Shown: positions 8,365 to 17,288 of the stretch, in pieces | How the letters are laid out: each line of letters starts with the position of its first letter | Numbering within the stretch: the stretch's first letter is position 1 | NCBI GenBank assembly: GCA_964441275.1 | Contig: CAYTUG010000005.1 | Span: 1-64,000 of the forward strand | DNA from: SZUA-584 sp964441275 | Lineage (GTDB): Bacteria > Bacillota > Clostridia > Christensenellales > SZUA-584 | DNA length: 64,000 nucleotides | Reading direction: 5' to 3' | Made by a program: the position numbers and the translations under genes | The notes under the pieces: model-generated | The model's database searches: none | Told to the model about the DNA's origin: nothing | The model's input: only the letters and a program-made list of their open reading frames with translations

Positions 8365-9468
8365 TCAATCTTGCTGCCCTTTGGTTTGCCGGTTTTCATT
8401 CCGCATATACAACGCACGGGTAGGGAATGAAAACAAAATCGCATTCTTTTCAAATTCTTCTTTTATTTTTAGATTTATCTCTTGTTGCACGCTCATATAA
8501 ACATCAAAATCACTGCTTTGCACATAATAGACTATCTCGAACATAAGCCCCGAATCATCAAAGGAATAAAAATGAGCTCTGTTAAACTCCGTTCGTTCAA
8601 CGCCGGCTATTATCCGCTCGATTATTTTCGGAACCAGTTTTAAATTTTCAACAGAAGTATCATATGCAACGACAATACGAAAAACAATCCTTCTGTTTTC
8701 CATGCTTTTATAATTTTTTAGCCTTGAGCTTGTCAAGTCCTTATTGGAAAAAACAAGCTGTTCACCGCTGATGCTGCGCAGGCGCGTTGTTTTTATACCT
8801 ATGTGTTCAACATTTCCCAAATAATCATCCACGGCAATAAAATCGCCCACTTCAAACGGCCTATCTAAAAATATGGTAATAAAGCTGAATATGTCTTCGA
8901 GTATTGCCTGTGCCGCAAAAGCGACCGCCAAACCGCCAATTCCAAGCCCGGCGATAAGAGCCGTTATGTTAACACCTATGTTCTCCATAAACAGCATCAA
9001 GGCAGCGCCCCAGATTATTATTTTTATGATAACAGACATCCACTTTGCCGCCACGTGCCCCGATTCGCCGGTCTTTTTCGTCCAGAATTTGTCGGCAAGA
9101 TATAACACTATAGCAATCACAATGCGCGCGCCTAAAAAAACAGCAACCGCAATAGTTGCTATTTTAATTATTTGCGCTATTGTTTCATGAAGCGTAAGCA
9201 TGCTTATACTTGCATAAAAAAGCCCCAAATATAAGACGGGCAGCAGATACCTGTGCACAATTCGAATAAGCATATCGTCAATATCGGTTTTTGTTCTTTT
9301 TGCAGCCACGTAAACACGTTTTACTATTATTTTTTTTATAAGCGAGAGAATAAGCATCCCAAGCGTCAGCGTCACAATAAACAGCAAATAACTTTTAAGC
9401 GTATTGCCCAAAAACTTTGAGTTTAAAAAAGTGTTATCCAAAAACGAAAGATTAAAAAAATCGTCCAT
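8365..9468 (-). CDS. MscS-family mechanosensitive channel
   Basis: A 367-residue small-conductance mechanosensitive channel protein. About four N-terminal hydrophobic segments precede the conserved pore helix and beta domain, seen as GLGIGGLAVAFAAQAILED then IFLDRPFEVGDFI and the IGIKTTRLRSISGEQL region; a cytoplasmic vestibule domain follows. It would release solutes on hypo-osmotic shock. GGAGG lies upstream of the ATG. MscS paralogs are common, so the specific subfamily (MscS or YkuT-like) is not assigned. Confidence 0.93.
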   Translation of the reverse strand: MDDFFNLSFLDNTFLNSKFLGNTLKSYLLFIVTLTLGMLILSLIKKIIVKRVYVAAKRTKTDIDDMLIRIVHRYLLPVLYLGLFYASISMLTLHETIAQIIKIATIAVAVFLGARIVIAIVLYLADKFWTKKTGESGHVAAKWMSVIIKIIIWGAALMLFMENIGVNITALIAGLGIGGLAVAFAAQAILEDIFSFITIFLDRPFEVGDFIAVDDYLGNVEHIGIKTTRLRSISGEQLVFSNKDLTSSRLKNYKSMENRRIVFRIVVAYDTSVENLKLVPKIIERIIAGVERTEFNRAHFYSFDDSGLMFEIVYYVQSSDFDVYMSVQQEINLKIKEEFEKNAILFSFPTRALYMRNENRQTKGQQD

Positions 9469-9532
9469 TTTTAACCTCCAATTACGGTTTCTTTTAGCTT
9501 ACCACATATTAAACTTCACGTACAAATAAAAA

Positions 9533-9556
9533 AAGCCGGCTGTATTTTGCCGGCTT
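9533..9556 (-). terminator. Rho-independent terminator of the envelope-protein gene
   Basis: AAGCCGGC and GCCGGCTT form a perfect stem around TGTATTTT; on the minus strand it is followed by a run of T residues. It sits 9 bp after the stop codon of the gene ending at 9565. Confidence 0.85.
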
Positions 9557-9564
9557 GACTGCGG

Positions 9565-10860
9565 TTAAATATCGGAAGGTGCTTTTGCTTTGTTCGCATT
9601 TTTAGCCTTTTTTGAAGATTGTGAAATTAATATTGTGCCAATAATGCCGATCATCAACGCACCAACTATTAAAGCGCTAAATTCAATTATTGATACCTCC
9701 AAACGCCCAATTGAGTGGTTCGTTTGCTGCGAAATCGGGACCGTTTGACTGTCGGATTCGCTTTGCTGGTCAGCTTGTTGTTTTTGCTCAACCTTACGCT
9801 TTTCTGCCTCTGCCTTAAGCTTATCCTCAAGCAATGCAACTGCGGATTCAAGTTCTTTTATCTGCGCGGTTGCGCCGTCGTCAGCAGTGCTAAAAACCCC
9901 TAACGCACCTTCTATCACATCGTTAGACAAAAAATACGACGAACAATGCAATATAGTAAATTCTAAATCCCCGTTTTGATCTACAACTGAAGAAAGTTTC
10001 TCCTCAATTTTATCGGATAAGTCGTAATAATAGTATAAATAAAGTTTATCGCCGGGCACATTGTTGTTTGCCTTAATTGTAAACGTAACCGGCCCCGGAA
10101 GCATCCCTTTATGTCCGAAATGCAGCTGGTATGCGTCCGCCCCGCCCGCAGCGTCGGACAGCTTTTTAGTCTTTTCCATGCTAAGAGTAAGATCAAGCGT
10201 TTTTAGATCTTTCGGCATCTTAAATTTGTTGCCGTCAACCCGGCACGAGTATCCGGGAAATTTTAAATTCAGCACCGCTTTCTTTTTGGTTATATTGTCT
10301 AATACCGATGCCGGGACTTTGGCGTCCGTTATATCTATGTCTATAACTCCGCCGTCGTCCGCAAGCGCAATTTTATCCGCCGCTTTTTCCCACTGCGTAG
10401 GTTCTTTCACATTAACCGGCCTTGGGGTCAATTTGTCCACAACTGCCGCCGTATACGTTTTAGAAAAAGACTTTTTTGTCTCGTTATAATTCGCGTCCAA
10501 ATAGTTATAATAACCGCTGAGTTTTATAGTGCCTTTCGCACCCTTTGCCGCGCCCGCTTTAACTCTAACTTTTATGCTGCCCTTATAGCTTTTTGTTTTG
10601 TTTTTGGGCAGCGAATCGTGAAACAGGTTGGCGCCTCCCGAAACCTTTTCAAAGACTCCGCCCACGCTTACGTTTGCGTTTGCGACGCATACTCCCGATA
10701 CTTTAAATGTATAGTTTATGGTGTACGTTTTACCCGCAAGCAATTCCTGCTTATAGGGACCGGAAAATGAAACGGATGCTGATGCCGCATAAGCGGTGGT
10801 TATCTTAAAAACAGATGTTATAATCACAGCAGTTAAAAGTAGCGCTGTAAACTTTTTCAT
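9565..10860 (-). CDS. Secreted, C-terminally membrane-anchored surface protein
   Basis: A 431-residue exported protein: signal peptide (MKKFTALLLTAVIITSVF ... TAYAASA), an Ig-like beta-rich region to about residue 150, a second beta-rich region to about residue 330, a coiled coil with a Gln/Lys-rich tail (about 335-375) and a C-terminal transmembrane helix (IIEFSALIVGALMIGIIGTI) ending in a Lys-rich stop. An upstream in-frame ATG at 10872 overlaps the ribosome site; the ATG at 10860 follows GGGAGG. No sortase motif. No family recognised; probably a cell-surface stalk or binding protein. Confidence 0.85.
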   Translation of the reverse strand: MKKFTALLLTAVIITSVFKITTAYAASASVSFSGPYKQELLAGKTYTINYTFKVSGVCVANANVSVGGVFEKVSGGANLFHDSLPKNKTKSYKGSIKVRVKAGAAKGAKGTIKLSGYYNYLDANYNETKKSFSKTYTAAVVDKLTPRPVNVKEPTQWEKAADKIALADDGGVIDIDITDAKVPASVLDNITKKKAVLNLKFPGYSCRVDGNKFKMPKDLKTLDLTLSMEKTKKLSDAAGGADAYQLHFGHKGMLPGPVTFTIKANNNVPGDKLYLYYYYDLSDKIEEKLSSVVDQNGDLEFTILHCSSYFLSNDVIEGALGVFSTADDGATAQIKELESAVALLEDKLKAEAEKRKVEQKQQADQQSESDSQTVPISQQTNHSIGRLEVSIIEFSALIVGALMIGIIGTILISQSSKKAKNANKAKAPSDI

Positions 10861-11193
10861 AAGTCCTCCCATAAGGTGTAATCGGGCTGCAAAATACTAC
10901 TGACGTGCGCGGAATAAAAAATAAATAGAACAGGCAATCTTGACAATTGAACTAACCAGTCCGGCACTTGTTGCCTTATTTTATTCATAACCGCGCCCAT
11001 ATAGTTTTACAGCACAGCCCAAATGTTTTATAAACTCTTTATTACTTATTGTAACAGCCGGAAGAAAAGAATGCACATTTTTTTAACCGCCGGCTTTCAT
11101 TTAGCGCTGCAATCCTCATGTTATTGTTATAACATTGTAAATTAAAATGCGCAATGATATAATTCCGATATCATTCGTTAACGGAGTTTTTTT
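10861..11193. other. Divergent intergenic region
   Basis: Divergent gap between the surface protein and the DUF3048 lipoprotein. Apart from the plus-strand promoter at 11135-11163 nothing was recognised. Confidence 0.5.
11135..11163 (+). promoter_or_regulatory. SigA-like promoter of the DUF3048 gene
   Basis: TTGTAA and TATAAT separated by 17 bp, 30 bp before the DUF3048 start codon. Confidence 0.6.
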
Positions 11194-12237
11194 ATGAAAC
11201 GTTCACTTCTTATAGTTTCTGTTTTGCTCGTAGTTGCTTTTCTTATTTCTTGTGCGCCCGAAGTAAAACCTCCGGAGGCGTCTTCAAATCCAACGCCGGC
11301 GCCAACGCTTGCCCCCACGCCTGGGCCCACAATTGAAATAACCGCCGCGCCCACACCCGCGCCGCTTACCTCGTTTACCACGGGACTGCCGTTTGAAGGC
11401 GAGTATAAACCGGTTATGGTGGTTATTGAAAATTCGCCCGCTGCACGCCCTCAGTTGGGTTTGCAGACCGCCGATGTCGTATATGAAGTGCCTGTGGAAG
11501 GCAGCATTACCCGCTTTGTCTGCGTTTTTTCCGATAATGTCGCGGAAAAGGTGCAACCGGTAAGAAGCGCGCGCATTCCTTTTATTTATTTGCAAGGCGA
11601 GTGGGAAGGAATACTAATGCATTTTGGCGCAGCGGGCAGAAAAAAATCTCAATGGAATAGGGAATACAGCGTTTACGGCCATAAACTATATAAAAAAAGC
11701 GGCATGGTGATGGACGGGCTTAGCGGTACTTGGAAGAATTACTTTTACCGCACTAAAACCGCCAAAGCTCCGCACAATGTGATTGGAAAACCGTTAAATG
11801 CTGTACAATTGTATAACTACGAACCCGTTCCGCCCGGATGGTTGTTTGATAAATCCCACACATACGAAGCGGAAAACGCCGATACGGTTAACCTGCCGAT
11901 GTGCACAAAGAATAAAAATTTTGTTTCTTATTCTTACGATCAGGACAAAAGCGTTTATCTGCGCTTTATGAATAAAAAAGCGTTTATATCCGCCGAAACG
12001 GGAAAGCAAGTGAATGTAAAGAATATAATAGTGCAGCATAGTACATATAAATCTTCGTCCGGCCGCAAGCTTTGGAATCTTGTAGGCGGCGGCAAAGCCG
12101 AATTTTATATAAACGGCAAAAAAATTGACGGCAGTTGGGAACGGGAGTCCGACAACAAAAAAACCGTATTCCTCGATTCGGGCGGAAAACAGATAATCTT
12201 ATCGCCCGGTAACACATGGGTGCATATTTGCCCATAA
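11194..12237 (+). CDS. DUF3048 lipoprotein (YerB-like)
   Basis: A 347-residue predicted lipoprotein: signal peptide with lipobox-like FLISC at residues 16-20, a Pro/Thr linker (TPAPTLAPTPGPT) and two DUF3048 domains (about 55-195 and 225-345). Typical family residues include KPVMVVIENSPAARPQ, RSARIPFI and HFGAAG. Related to Bacillus YerB, of unknown function. Ribosome site GGAG. It precedes the licD-like gene by 22 bp on the same strand and may share its transcript, linking it to the surface-polymer locus. Confidence 0.92.
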   Translation: MKRSLLIVSVLLVVAFLISCAPEVKPPEASSNPTPAPTLAPTPGPTIEITAAPTPAPLTSFTTGLPFEGEYKPVMVVIENSPAARPQLGLQTADVVYEVPVEGSITRFVCVFSDNVAEKVQPVRSARIPFIYLQGEWEGILMHFGAAGRKKSQWNREYSVYGHKLYKKSGMVMDGLSGTWKNYFYRTKTAKAPHNVIGKPLNAVQLYNYEPVPPGWLFDKSHTYEAENADTVNLPMCTKNKNFVSYSYDQDKSVYLRFMNKKAFISAETGKQVNVKNIIVQHSTYKSSSGRKLWNLVGGGKAEFYINGKKIDGSWERESDNKKTVFLDSGGKQIILSPGNTWVHICP

Positions 12238-12259
12238 CTTTTTTTAACAGGAGCGTTTG

Positions 12260-13057
12260 ATGACCGAATTACGCGGATTGCAGCTGGCCGAGCTAAATAT
12301 ATTGCTTGATGTGGATGATTTTTGCCGGAAAAATGATATTCCGTATTTTTTAGCCGAAGGAACGTTATTAGGCGCTATCCGCCACAAAGGGTTTATACCC
12401 TGGGATGATGATTTAGATATAATGATGAAGCGCAGCGATTATAACAGGTTTCTTGAAATTGCGCCCAAAGAGCTTAAAGAAAAGTACGAAGTTCAGCATT
12501 CAACAACTGTAAAGAATTACTGGTCACCATTTATCAAGGTGCGGTTAGTGACCGGCGAGCAAAAATACCGTCAGCAGCACATCGCACACTTAACAAACAA
12601 CAACGGGCCTTGCATAGACATATTTCCGATTGAATATGTCCCCCGGCAAAAGAGTTTAGCGCAAAAATTTCAAAGCAATTATATTAAATATTTAAGAGGA
12701 ATGCTAAGCCTTAAGCTAAAAATTGTTTGTCCAAAAAGCCTCAAGCGGCGCATGTTACGTTTTATTTCATTGTTTTACAGCATAGACGCAATACATAGGC
12801 GATTAGAACGCACGTTTAACAAGTATAACAACAAAAAAGAAAACTTTATGGCCATACTCGCCAGCTACCAAAGAATAGAATGCCAAACCGTACCGGCACA
12901 TATATACGACAATTTCGTATTTAGAGATTTTGAGGGTCATAAACTGCCCGTTCCAAAAGATTATGATTTTTTGCTAAAGCGCATATACGGCGATTACATG
13001 ACTTTGCCGCCGGTTGAAGAAAGAGCAGTCAAGCATCATTATATGAAAGATAATTAA
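12260..13057 (+). CDS. LicD-family phosphotransferase
   Basis: A 265-residue LicD-type protein of the nucleotidyltransferase fold. The hallmark region EGTLLGAIRHKGFIPWDDDL carries the conserved Gly and Asp residues (near 30-50) that bind metal and nucleotide. Characterised LicD proteins transfer phosphocholine or other phospho-substituents from a CDP-carrier onto teichoic acids or glycans. Here no choline genes are visible but a phosphonate pathway lies 3 kb away, so a CMP-phosphonate donor is plausible (inference). ATG at 12260 follows AGGAG. Its end overlaps the convergent glycerophosphotransferase end by 4 bp. Confidence 0.9.
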   Translation: MTELRGLQLAELNILLDVDDFCRKNDIPYFLAEGTLLGAIRHKGFIPWDDDLDIMMKRSDYNRFLEIAPKELKEKYEVQHSTTVKNYWSPFIKVRLVTGEQKYRQQHIAHLTNNNGPCIDIFPIEYVPRQKSLAQKFQSNYIKYLRGMLSLKLKIVCPKSLKRRMLRFISLFYSIDAIHRRLERTFNKYNNKKENFMAILASYQRIECQTVPAHIYDNFVFRDFEGHKLPVPKDYDFLLKRIYGDYMTLPPVEERAVKHHYMKDN

Positions 13058-14193
13058 GCATCAGCCGCCGCCAAAGGCGGGCAATCTGCATCGGCTGCAT
13101 TTGTTAATTTTTCGATAAACTCCACTACCCTTTCAGTCGAGTTTTCATCATGATAATCGAAATATTCTTGTTTTATTCTTTTTATCCTGCCGATATCCGG
13201 CTTAATATTGTTTATTTCATAAACAAGCTCGTCAAACGTTTTTGTAATTTTGCCGGGCACAAATTCCTCATAGTCCATATAAAAACCCCTGGCTTGCTTA
13301 TAGTTATCAAGATCGGGAGCATGGAATATCATTGGACGTTCCAATATCGCATATTCGAACATAATAGTTGAATAGTCGCTCACCAGTAAATCCGCGGCAC
13401 ACAGAACGGATATCAAATCCTCGTTTGTTAAATCAATAACATTTTCGGGACAACAAAAATCTCTTATCAAGGGATGAAGCCTGATGGCCAAAGTATATTT
13501 ATCCTTAATTTTTTCCGCCAACCCTGCGATATCGATAGGAAGCATGGAAACATCGTCTATGCCTCCGCCTCGAAACGTTGGCGCATACAAAACAACTTTG
13601 CCGTTTGGAATGGCGTATTTATCCGAAATAATCTTTTTTAAGCTGTTTGTCCTCTCTTGATTAAAAAGCGCGTCCGCCCGGGGCGAGCCAAGCGCATACA
13701 CATTTTTAATCGGTATATTAAGCGCATCGGCATAAATAGCGCGCACTTTTTCACAGCTTGAAATTGCAAAATCGCACGATTTGATATTATAAAGCCTTTT
13801 TTTCGTGTCGCTTCCAAACTTTTTTAACGCGCCGCAGGCGTGCCAGATTTGCAGCACTATGGTTTTTCTTTTTTTGATTATTGCATTCATAACAACGCTG
13901 TTAGCGTCAAGCACCACAACTTTTGCGGTGTTGAAAAAATAGGCTTGCTTTATAATATTTATAAAATACAGCAGTTTGCTTTTTAACGTGCCCTCGTACT
14001 TTTTTAAAAGCAGCACAACGTCATAGCCGCCTTTTTGTTCAACGGCTTCGCAAATGGCTTTAAAGTTCCCCTCCGGCTTGTTTGAAAAGTACGAAATAAA
14101 AACGATCCTGTTTGCTTTAACGGGCATAAAGCGTGTAAAAATGTTTATTGTAAAAGCGATGGCGTATACGATTATTTTAAAAAGTTTTAGCAT
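13054..14193 (-). CDS. CDP-glycerol glycerophosphotransferase-like (TagB/TagF family)
   Basis: A 379-residue enzyme of the poly(glycerophosphate) transferase family (PF04464 type). Recognisable segments are WHACGALKKFG, YAPTFRGGG, RLHPLIRD and the nucleotide-binding stretch SDYSTIMFEYAILERPMIFH with RGFYMDYEEFVPG. At this length it fits a TagB-like primase or a single-domain polymerase. It is the third gene of a minus-strand operon after the ABC permease and ATPase (28 bp gap). A C-terminal Ala-rich tail is unusual. Likely adds glycerol-phosphate or a similar polyol-phosphate to a lipid-linked wall polymer. Confidence 0.9.
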   Translation of the reverse strand: MLKLFKIIVYAIAFTINIFTRFMPVKANRIVFISYFSNKPEGNFKAICEAVEQKGGYDVVLLLKKYEGTLKSKLLYFINIIKQAYFFNTAKVVVLDANSVVMNAIIKKRKTIVLQIWHACGALKKFGSDTKKRLYNIKSCDFAISSCEKVRAIYADALNIPIKNVYALGSPRADALFNQERTNSLKKIISDKYAIPNGKVVLYAPTFRGGGIDDVSMLPIDIAGLAEKIKDKYTLAIRLHPLIRDFCCPENVIDLTNEDLISVLCAADLLVSDYSTIMFEYAILERPMIFHAPDLDNYKQARGFYMDYEEFVPGKITKTFDELVYEINNIKPDIGRIKRIKQEYFDYHDENSTERVVEFIEKLTNAADADCPPLAAADA

Positions 14194-14221
14194 AGCGCCC
14201 CTTAAGCCGCTTCAAGCGTAT

Positions 14222-14953
14222 TTATTTCAAACTATTTATGTACTTTTCAACAATCTGATCTACATCCCCTTGGGCAATTAGTTTGCCCTTTTGCAAAAAT
14301 ATTGCCCGGTTGCAAAACTGTTTAATCGCATCGACGCTGTGGCTGACAAACAATACAGTTATCCCGCTTTCAATCATCTCTTGCACTCTGTCTTTGCATT
14401 TTTCCTGAAACTTATTGTCCCCAACGCTTAGAACCTCGTCAATAATCAGTATATCAGCGTCTATGTTAACGTTGATGGCAAACCCGAGCCTTGCCCGCAT
14501 ACCGCTTGAATACGTTCTTACAGGTTGATCTATATAATCTCCTATATCCGCAAACCTTATTATGGCCTCCTCAAGCTTTCCTATTTTCTCTTTCGTAAGC
14601 CCTAAGATATAGCCGCGAAGATATATGTTTTCACGCCCTGTCATCTCTATATCAAAACCTGCGGTAAGCTCTAAAAGAGCGCCGACTTGACCGTCAACAA
14701 ATATTTCGCCGCTTGTAGGGTATGTAACGCCGGTTATAAGCTTAAGAATAGTCGATTTGCCTGCGCCGTTTCTTCCTATAAACCCAACGCTTTCGCCCTT
14801 TTTTACCGTAAAGTTTATGTTGCTCAACGCAAGCACTTTTTTAGATTTGATTTGCTTTCTCAAAAACAAAGCTAAAAACCTTTGTTTGTCGTTTTTAAAC
14901 AGTCTGTACGACTTTGTAACATTTTTAAATGATATAGCTATATCTTGTCCCAT
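14222..14953 (-). CDS. Wall-polymer ABC exporter, ATP-binding subunit (TagH-like)
   Basis: A 243-residue ATPase with Walker A GRNGAGKST, the ABC signature (TYSSGMRARLGFA), Walker B ILIIDEVLSVGD and a switch His in VSHS. The RaxB/TagH-like features ALLELTAGFDIEMTGREN are typical of polysaccharide and teichoic acid exporters. It ends after the NBD, lacking the long C-terminal domain of TagH or of carbohydrate-binding Wzt proteins, so it probably does not recognise a terminal sugar. It lies 14 bp downstream of the permease gene. Confidence 0.94.
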   Translation of the reverse strand: MGQDIAISFKNVTKSYRLFKNDKQRFLALFLRKQIKSKKVLALSNINFTVKKGESVGFIGRNGAGKSTILKLITGVTYPTSGEIFVDGQVGALLELTAGFDIEMTGRENIYLRGYILGLTKEKIGKLEEAIIRFADIGDYIDQPVRTYSSGMRARLGFAINVNIDADILIIDEVLSVGDNKFQEKCKDRVQEMIESGITVLFVSHSVDAIKQFCNRAIFLQKGKLIAQGDVDQIVEKYINSLK

Positions 14954-14967
14954 CGATTACACCATTC

Positions 14968-15765
14968 CTATATAACGTCAAGCATACGTTTTCTTAACCT
15001 TCTATAAACAAGAGAACCTAAAACAACAACGAGCAACAGCAAACAGAGAAAGCCTATAAGCTCGTTAGGCGATTCGAAAAACCACTTCTTATATAAAAAA
15101 GTGTTTCTGTAGCCGTCAATAATATAACTGACAGGGTTTAACTTCATAATTTTTCTCAACAGCCCTGGTTTTAACGATGCGGGGTCCCATATAATACCTG
15201 ATAACCAGAATATTGCCGTAATAATAGATTTTAATAAGTTAATAAAATCTTTGCTGATACAGCTTAAGGGGGCTGTTATCCAAGTCAGGCATGTAAAAAA
15301 AATATACATAACCGGCATATAGAACAATATTTGGATGTTATAAATAGACGGCGCATAACCGGCAAATATAAGTATAACATATGAAATAGCAATAAGCCCG
15401 ATGTGCACATACAACCTTGAAAGCGTGACAAAAGTCATGATAGTTGAAACGGGAAAGGGCATTTTTGTTGCGAAATGATTATATCTTCTGATTGAGTTCG
15501 CGCCGTCAATTATAGAATCCCGTATAAAAAACCAAGTGACAATACCAATCGTTAAAAATAATATGTTTGGCACCCCGCGCACGCTCGTGCTTGAGCGCAA
15601 CCCAATCTCAATAGTAAACCAAAGCACAAATATTTGGACAAGCGGCCTTATTATCGCCCACAGTGGCCCAAGTGCAGAGCCTTTATATGTCTGAATAAGA
15701 TCGCTTTTAGCTAACTTTAAAATTTGCCTAAAAAATTTTTTGTTCTCCCTAAGTATAAAAAGCAT
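14968..15765 (-). CDS. Wall-polymer ABC exporter, permease subunit (TagG/Wzm-like)
   Basis: A 265-residue ABC-2 type permease with six predicted membrane helices; the N-terminal amphipathic region and KSDLIQTYKGSALGPLWAII motif are characteristic of Wzm/TagG polysaccharide exporters. It exports the lipid-linked polymer across the membrane with the ATPase encoded immediately downstream. First gene of the minus-strand operon permease-ATPase-glycerophosphotransferase, divergent from the phosphonate genes. Confidence 0.94.
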   Translation of the reverse strand: MLFILRENKKFFRQILKLAKSDLIQTYKGSALGPLWAIIRPLVQIFVLWFTIEIGLRSSTSVRGVPNILFLTIGIVTWFFIRDSIIDGANSIRRYNHFATKMPFPVSTIMTFVTLSRLYVHIGLIAISYVILIFAGYAPSIYNIQILFYMPVMYIFFTCLTWITAPLSCISKDFINLLKSIITAIFWLSGIIWDPASLKPGLLRKIMKLNPVSYIIDGYRNTFLYKKWFFESPNELIGFLCLLLLVVVLGSLVYRRLRKRMLDVI

Positions 15766-15796
15766 TTTGCCGCCGCCTCGCTAAATTACTTTTGCA

Positions 15797-15825
15797 ATTA
15801 TAATATATTTCTACCATTTTGCCAA
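15797..15825 (-). promoter_or_regulatory. SigA-like promoter of the exporter operon
   Basis: TTGGCA and TATAAT on the minus strand with a 17-bp spacer, 31 bp before the permease start. Confidence 0.7.
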
Positions 15826-15890
15826 GTTAAGCTTTGAATGCAAAAATAGCGTTTGCAAATTAAAGCGTTTTGGCGCGTATATCTTTTAAA

Positions 15891-15919
15891 TTGACCGAAA
15901 ATTTTTACTATGATAAAAT
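15891..15919 (+). promoter_or_regulatory. SigA-like promoter of the phosphonate operon
   Basis: TTGACC and TAAAAT with a 17-bp spacer, about 65 bp before the PEP mutase start. It is divergent from the exporter promoter, giving an intergenic region able to coordinate both operons. Confidence 0.65.
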
Positions 15920-15982
15920 TCGTTTGGGTATTTAGTATCATAAAATTAGCAGATAAACGTTTTAGGAGTATATTATTAACAA

Positions 15983-17287
15983 ATGAAACAAAAGAAAGTA
16001 TACATCGCAATGTCTGCCGATGTGCTGCACAACGGCCATATAAAAATAATCGAGGAAGGCGCAAAGCTTGGTGAGGTTACTATCGGCCTGCTGACAGACG
16101 AGGCAATCGCCACGTACAAAAGAATGCCCGTTTTCGGATACGAAGAGCGCCACCGCATACTTTCAAGCCTGCGCTATGTAAGCTGCGTTGTCAAACAAGC
16201 CACTCTTTCGTATGCGGACAATCTAAGGAAACTCAAACCCGATTATGTAGTACATGGAGATGATTGGAAGACGGGTATTCAAGCAATGGTAAGGGCGGAA
16301 GTTATCGATGTGTTGTCCGAATTCAAAGGCAAACTAATAGAAATACCGTATACTAAAGGCGTTACCGGAACTGAGATCGAAAAAACGTTGCGCCCTATAC
16401 TAAATACTCCGGATATAAGGCGGGCAAAGCTTAGAAAGCTGCTTAAGCTAAAGCCATACTTGCGCGTACTTGAAGCCTCAAACGGACTAACAGGCCTTAT
16501 TGTTGAAAATGCTAAAATACAGGACGGCGTTTCAATAAAAGAATTTGACGCCATGTGGGTTAGCAGCCTTTGCGACTCTTCTTTTAAAGGCAAACCGGAT
16601 ATCGAGCTTGTAGATTTGACAAGCCGGATAAACACTATAAACGAAATAATGGAAGTTACAACAAAACCGATAATTCTTGATGCGGACACCGGCGGACGTG
16701 TCGAGCACTTTGCATATAACGTGAAAACTTTAGAACGTCTTGGGGTATCTGCGGTTATTGTTGAAGATAAGATAGGTTTAAAACAAAACTCGCTTTTCGG
16801 CACAGATGCCGTTCAAACTCTTGACGAGCCTTGCGAATTTGCGTATAAAATAAACTCCGGAAAGCGCTCTCAAGTTACCCGCGATTTTATGATAATAGCA
16901 AGGCTTGAAAGCCTTATAGCAAAAGCAGGCATACAAGACGCGCTAAAGCGCGCTAAGCTTTATATAGAAAGCGGCGCGGACGGCATAATGATCCACAGCA
17001 AAGAGAAAGACGGCAAAGAGATTGCACAGTTCTTAAAACTGTTCCGCAAATATTCCGCCGATGTTCCCGTAGTCCTTGTGCCGACTTCGTACAATCATTT
17101 TACGGAAGACGAGCTGTGCGCCATGGGCGGCAATATAATAATTTACGCAAACCACATGCTGCGCAGCGCATACCCGGCGATGTTTCAAACGGCGCAGTCG
17201 ATACTTACGCATGGCAGAAGCAAAGAAGCGGATGAAATGTGCATGTCTATAAAAGAAGTGCTTAGCCTTATCCCCGGAGAGTGCTGA
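15983..17287 (+). CDS. pepM: PEP mutase with N-terminal cytidylyltransferase-like domain
   Basis: Converts phosphoenolpyruvate to phosphonopyruvate, forming the C-P bond that opens phosphonate biosynthesis. The 434 residues hold two domains. The first (about 1-135) is a cytidylyltransferase-like fold with the HxGH motif in DVLHNGHIK and a TGTEIE (ISTT-like) end. The second (about 145-430) is a PEP mutase/isocitrate lyase-type barrel with ILDADTGG and the diagnostic loop EDKIGLKQNS near residues 261-270, which distinguishes mutases from lyases in the superfamily. AGGAG lies rather far (14 nt) from the ATG. First gene of a three-gene operon with 1-bp or shorter gaps. Confidence 0.93.
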   Translation: MKQKKVYIAMSADVLHNGHIKIIEEGAKLGEVTIGLLTDEAIATYKRMPVFGYEERHRILSSLRYVSCVVKQATLSYADNLRKLKPDYVVHGDDWKTGIQAMVRAEVIDVLSEFKGKLIEIPYTKGVTGTEIEKTLRPILNTPDIRRAKLRKLLKLKPYLRVLEASNGLTGLIVENAKIQDGVSIKEFDAMWVSSLCDSSFKGKPDIELVDLTSRINTINEIMEVTTKPIILDADTGGRVEHFAYNVKTLERLGVSAVIVEDKIGLKQNSLFGTDAVQTLDEPCEFAYKINSGKRSQVTRDFMIIARLESLIAKAGIQDALKRAKLYIESGADGIMIHSKEKDGKEIAQFLKLFRKYSADVPVVLVPTSYNHFTEDELCAMGGNIIIYANHMLRSAYPAMFQTAQSILTHGRSKEADEMCMSIKEVLSLIPGEC

Positions 17288-17288
17288 T

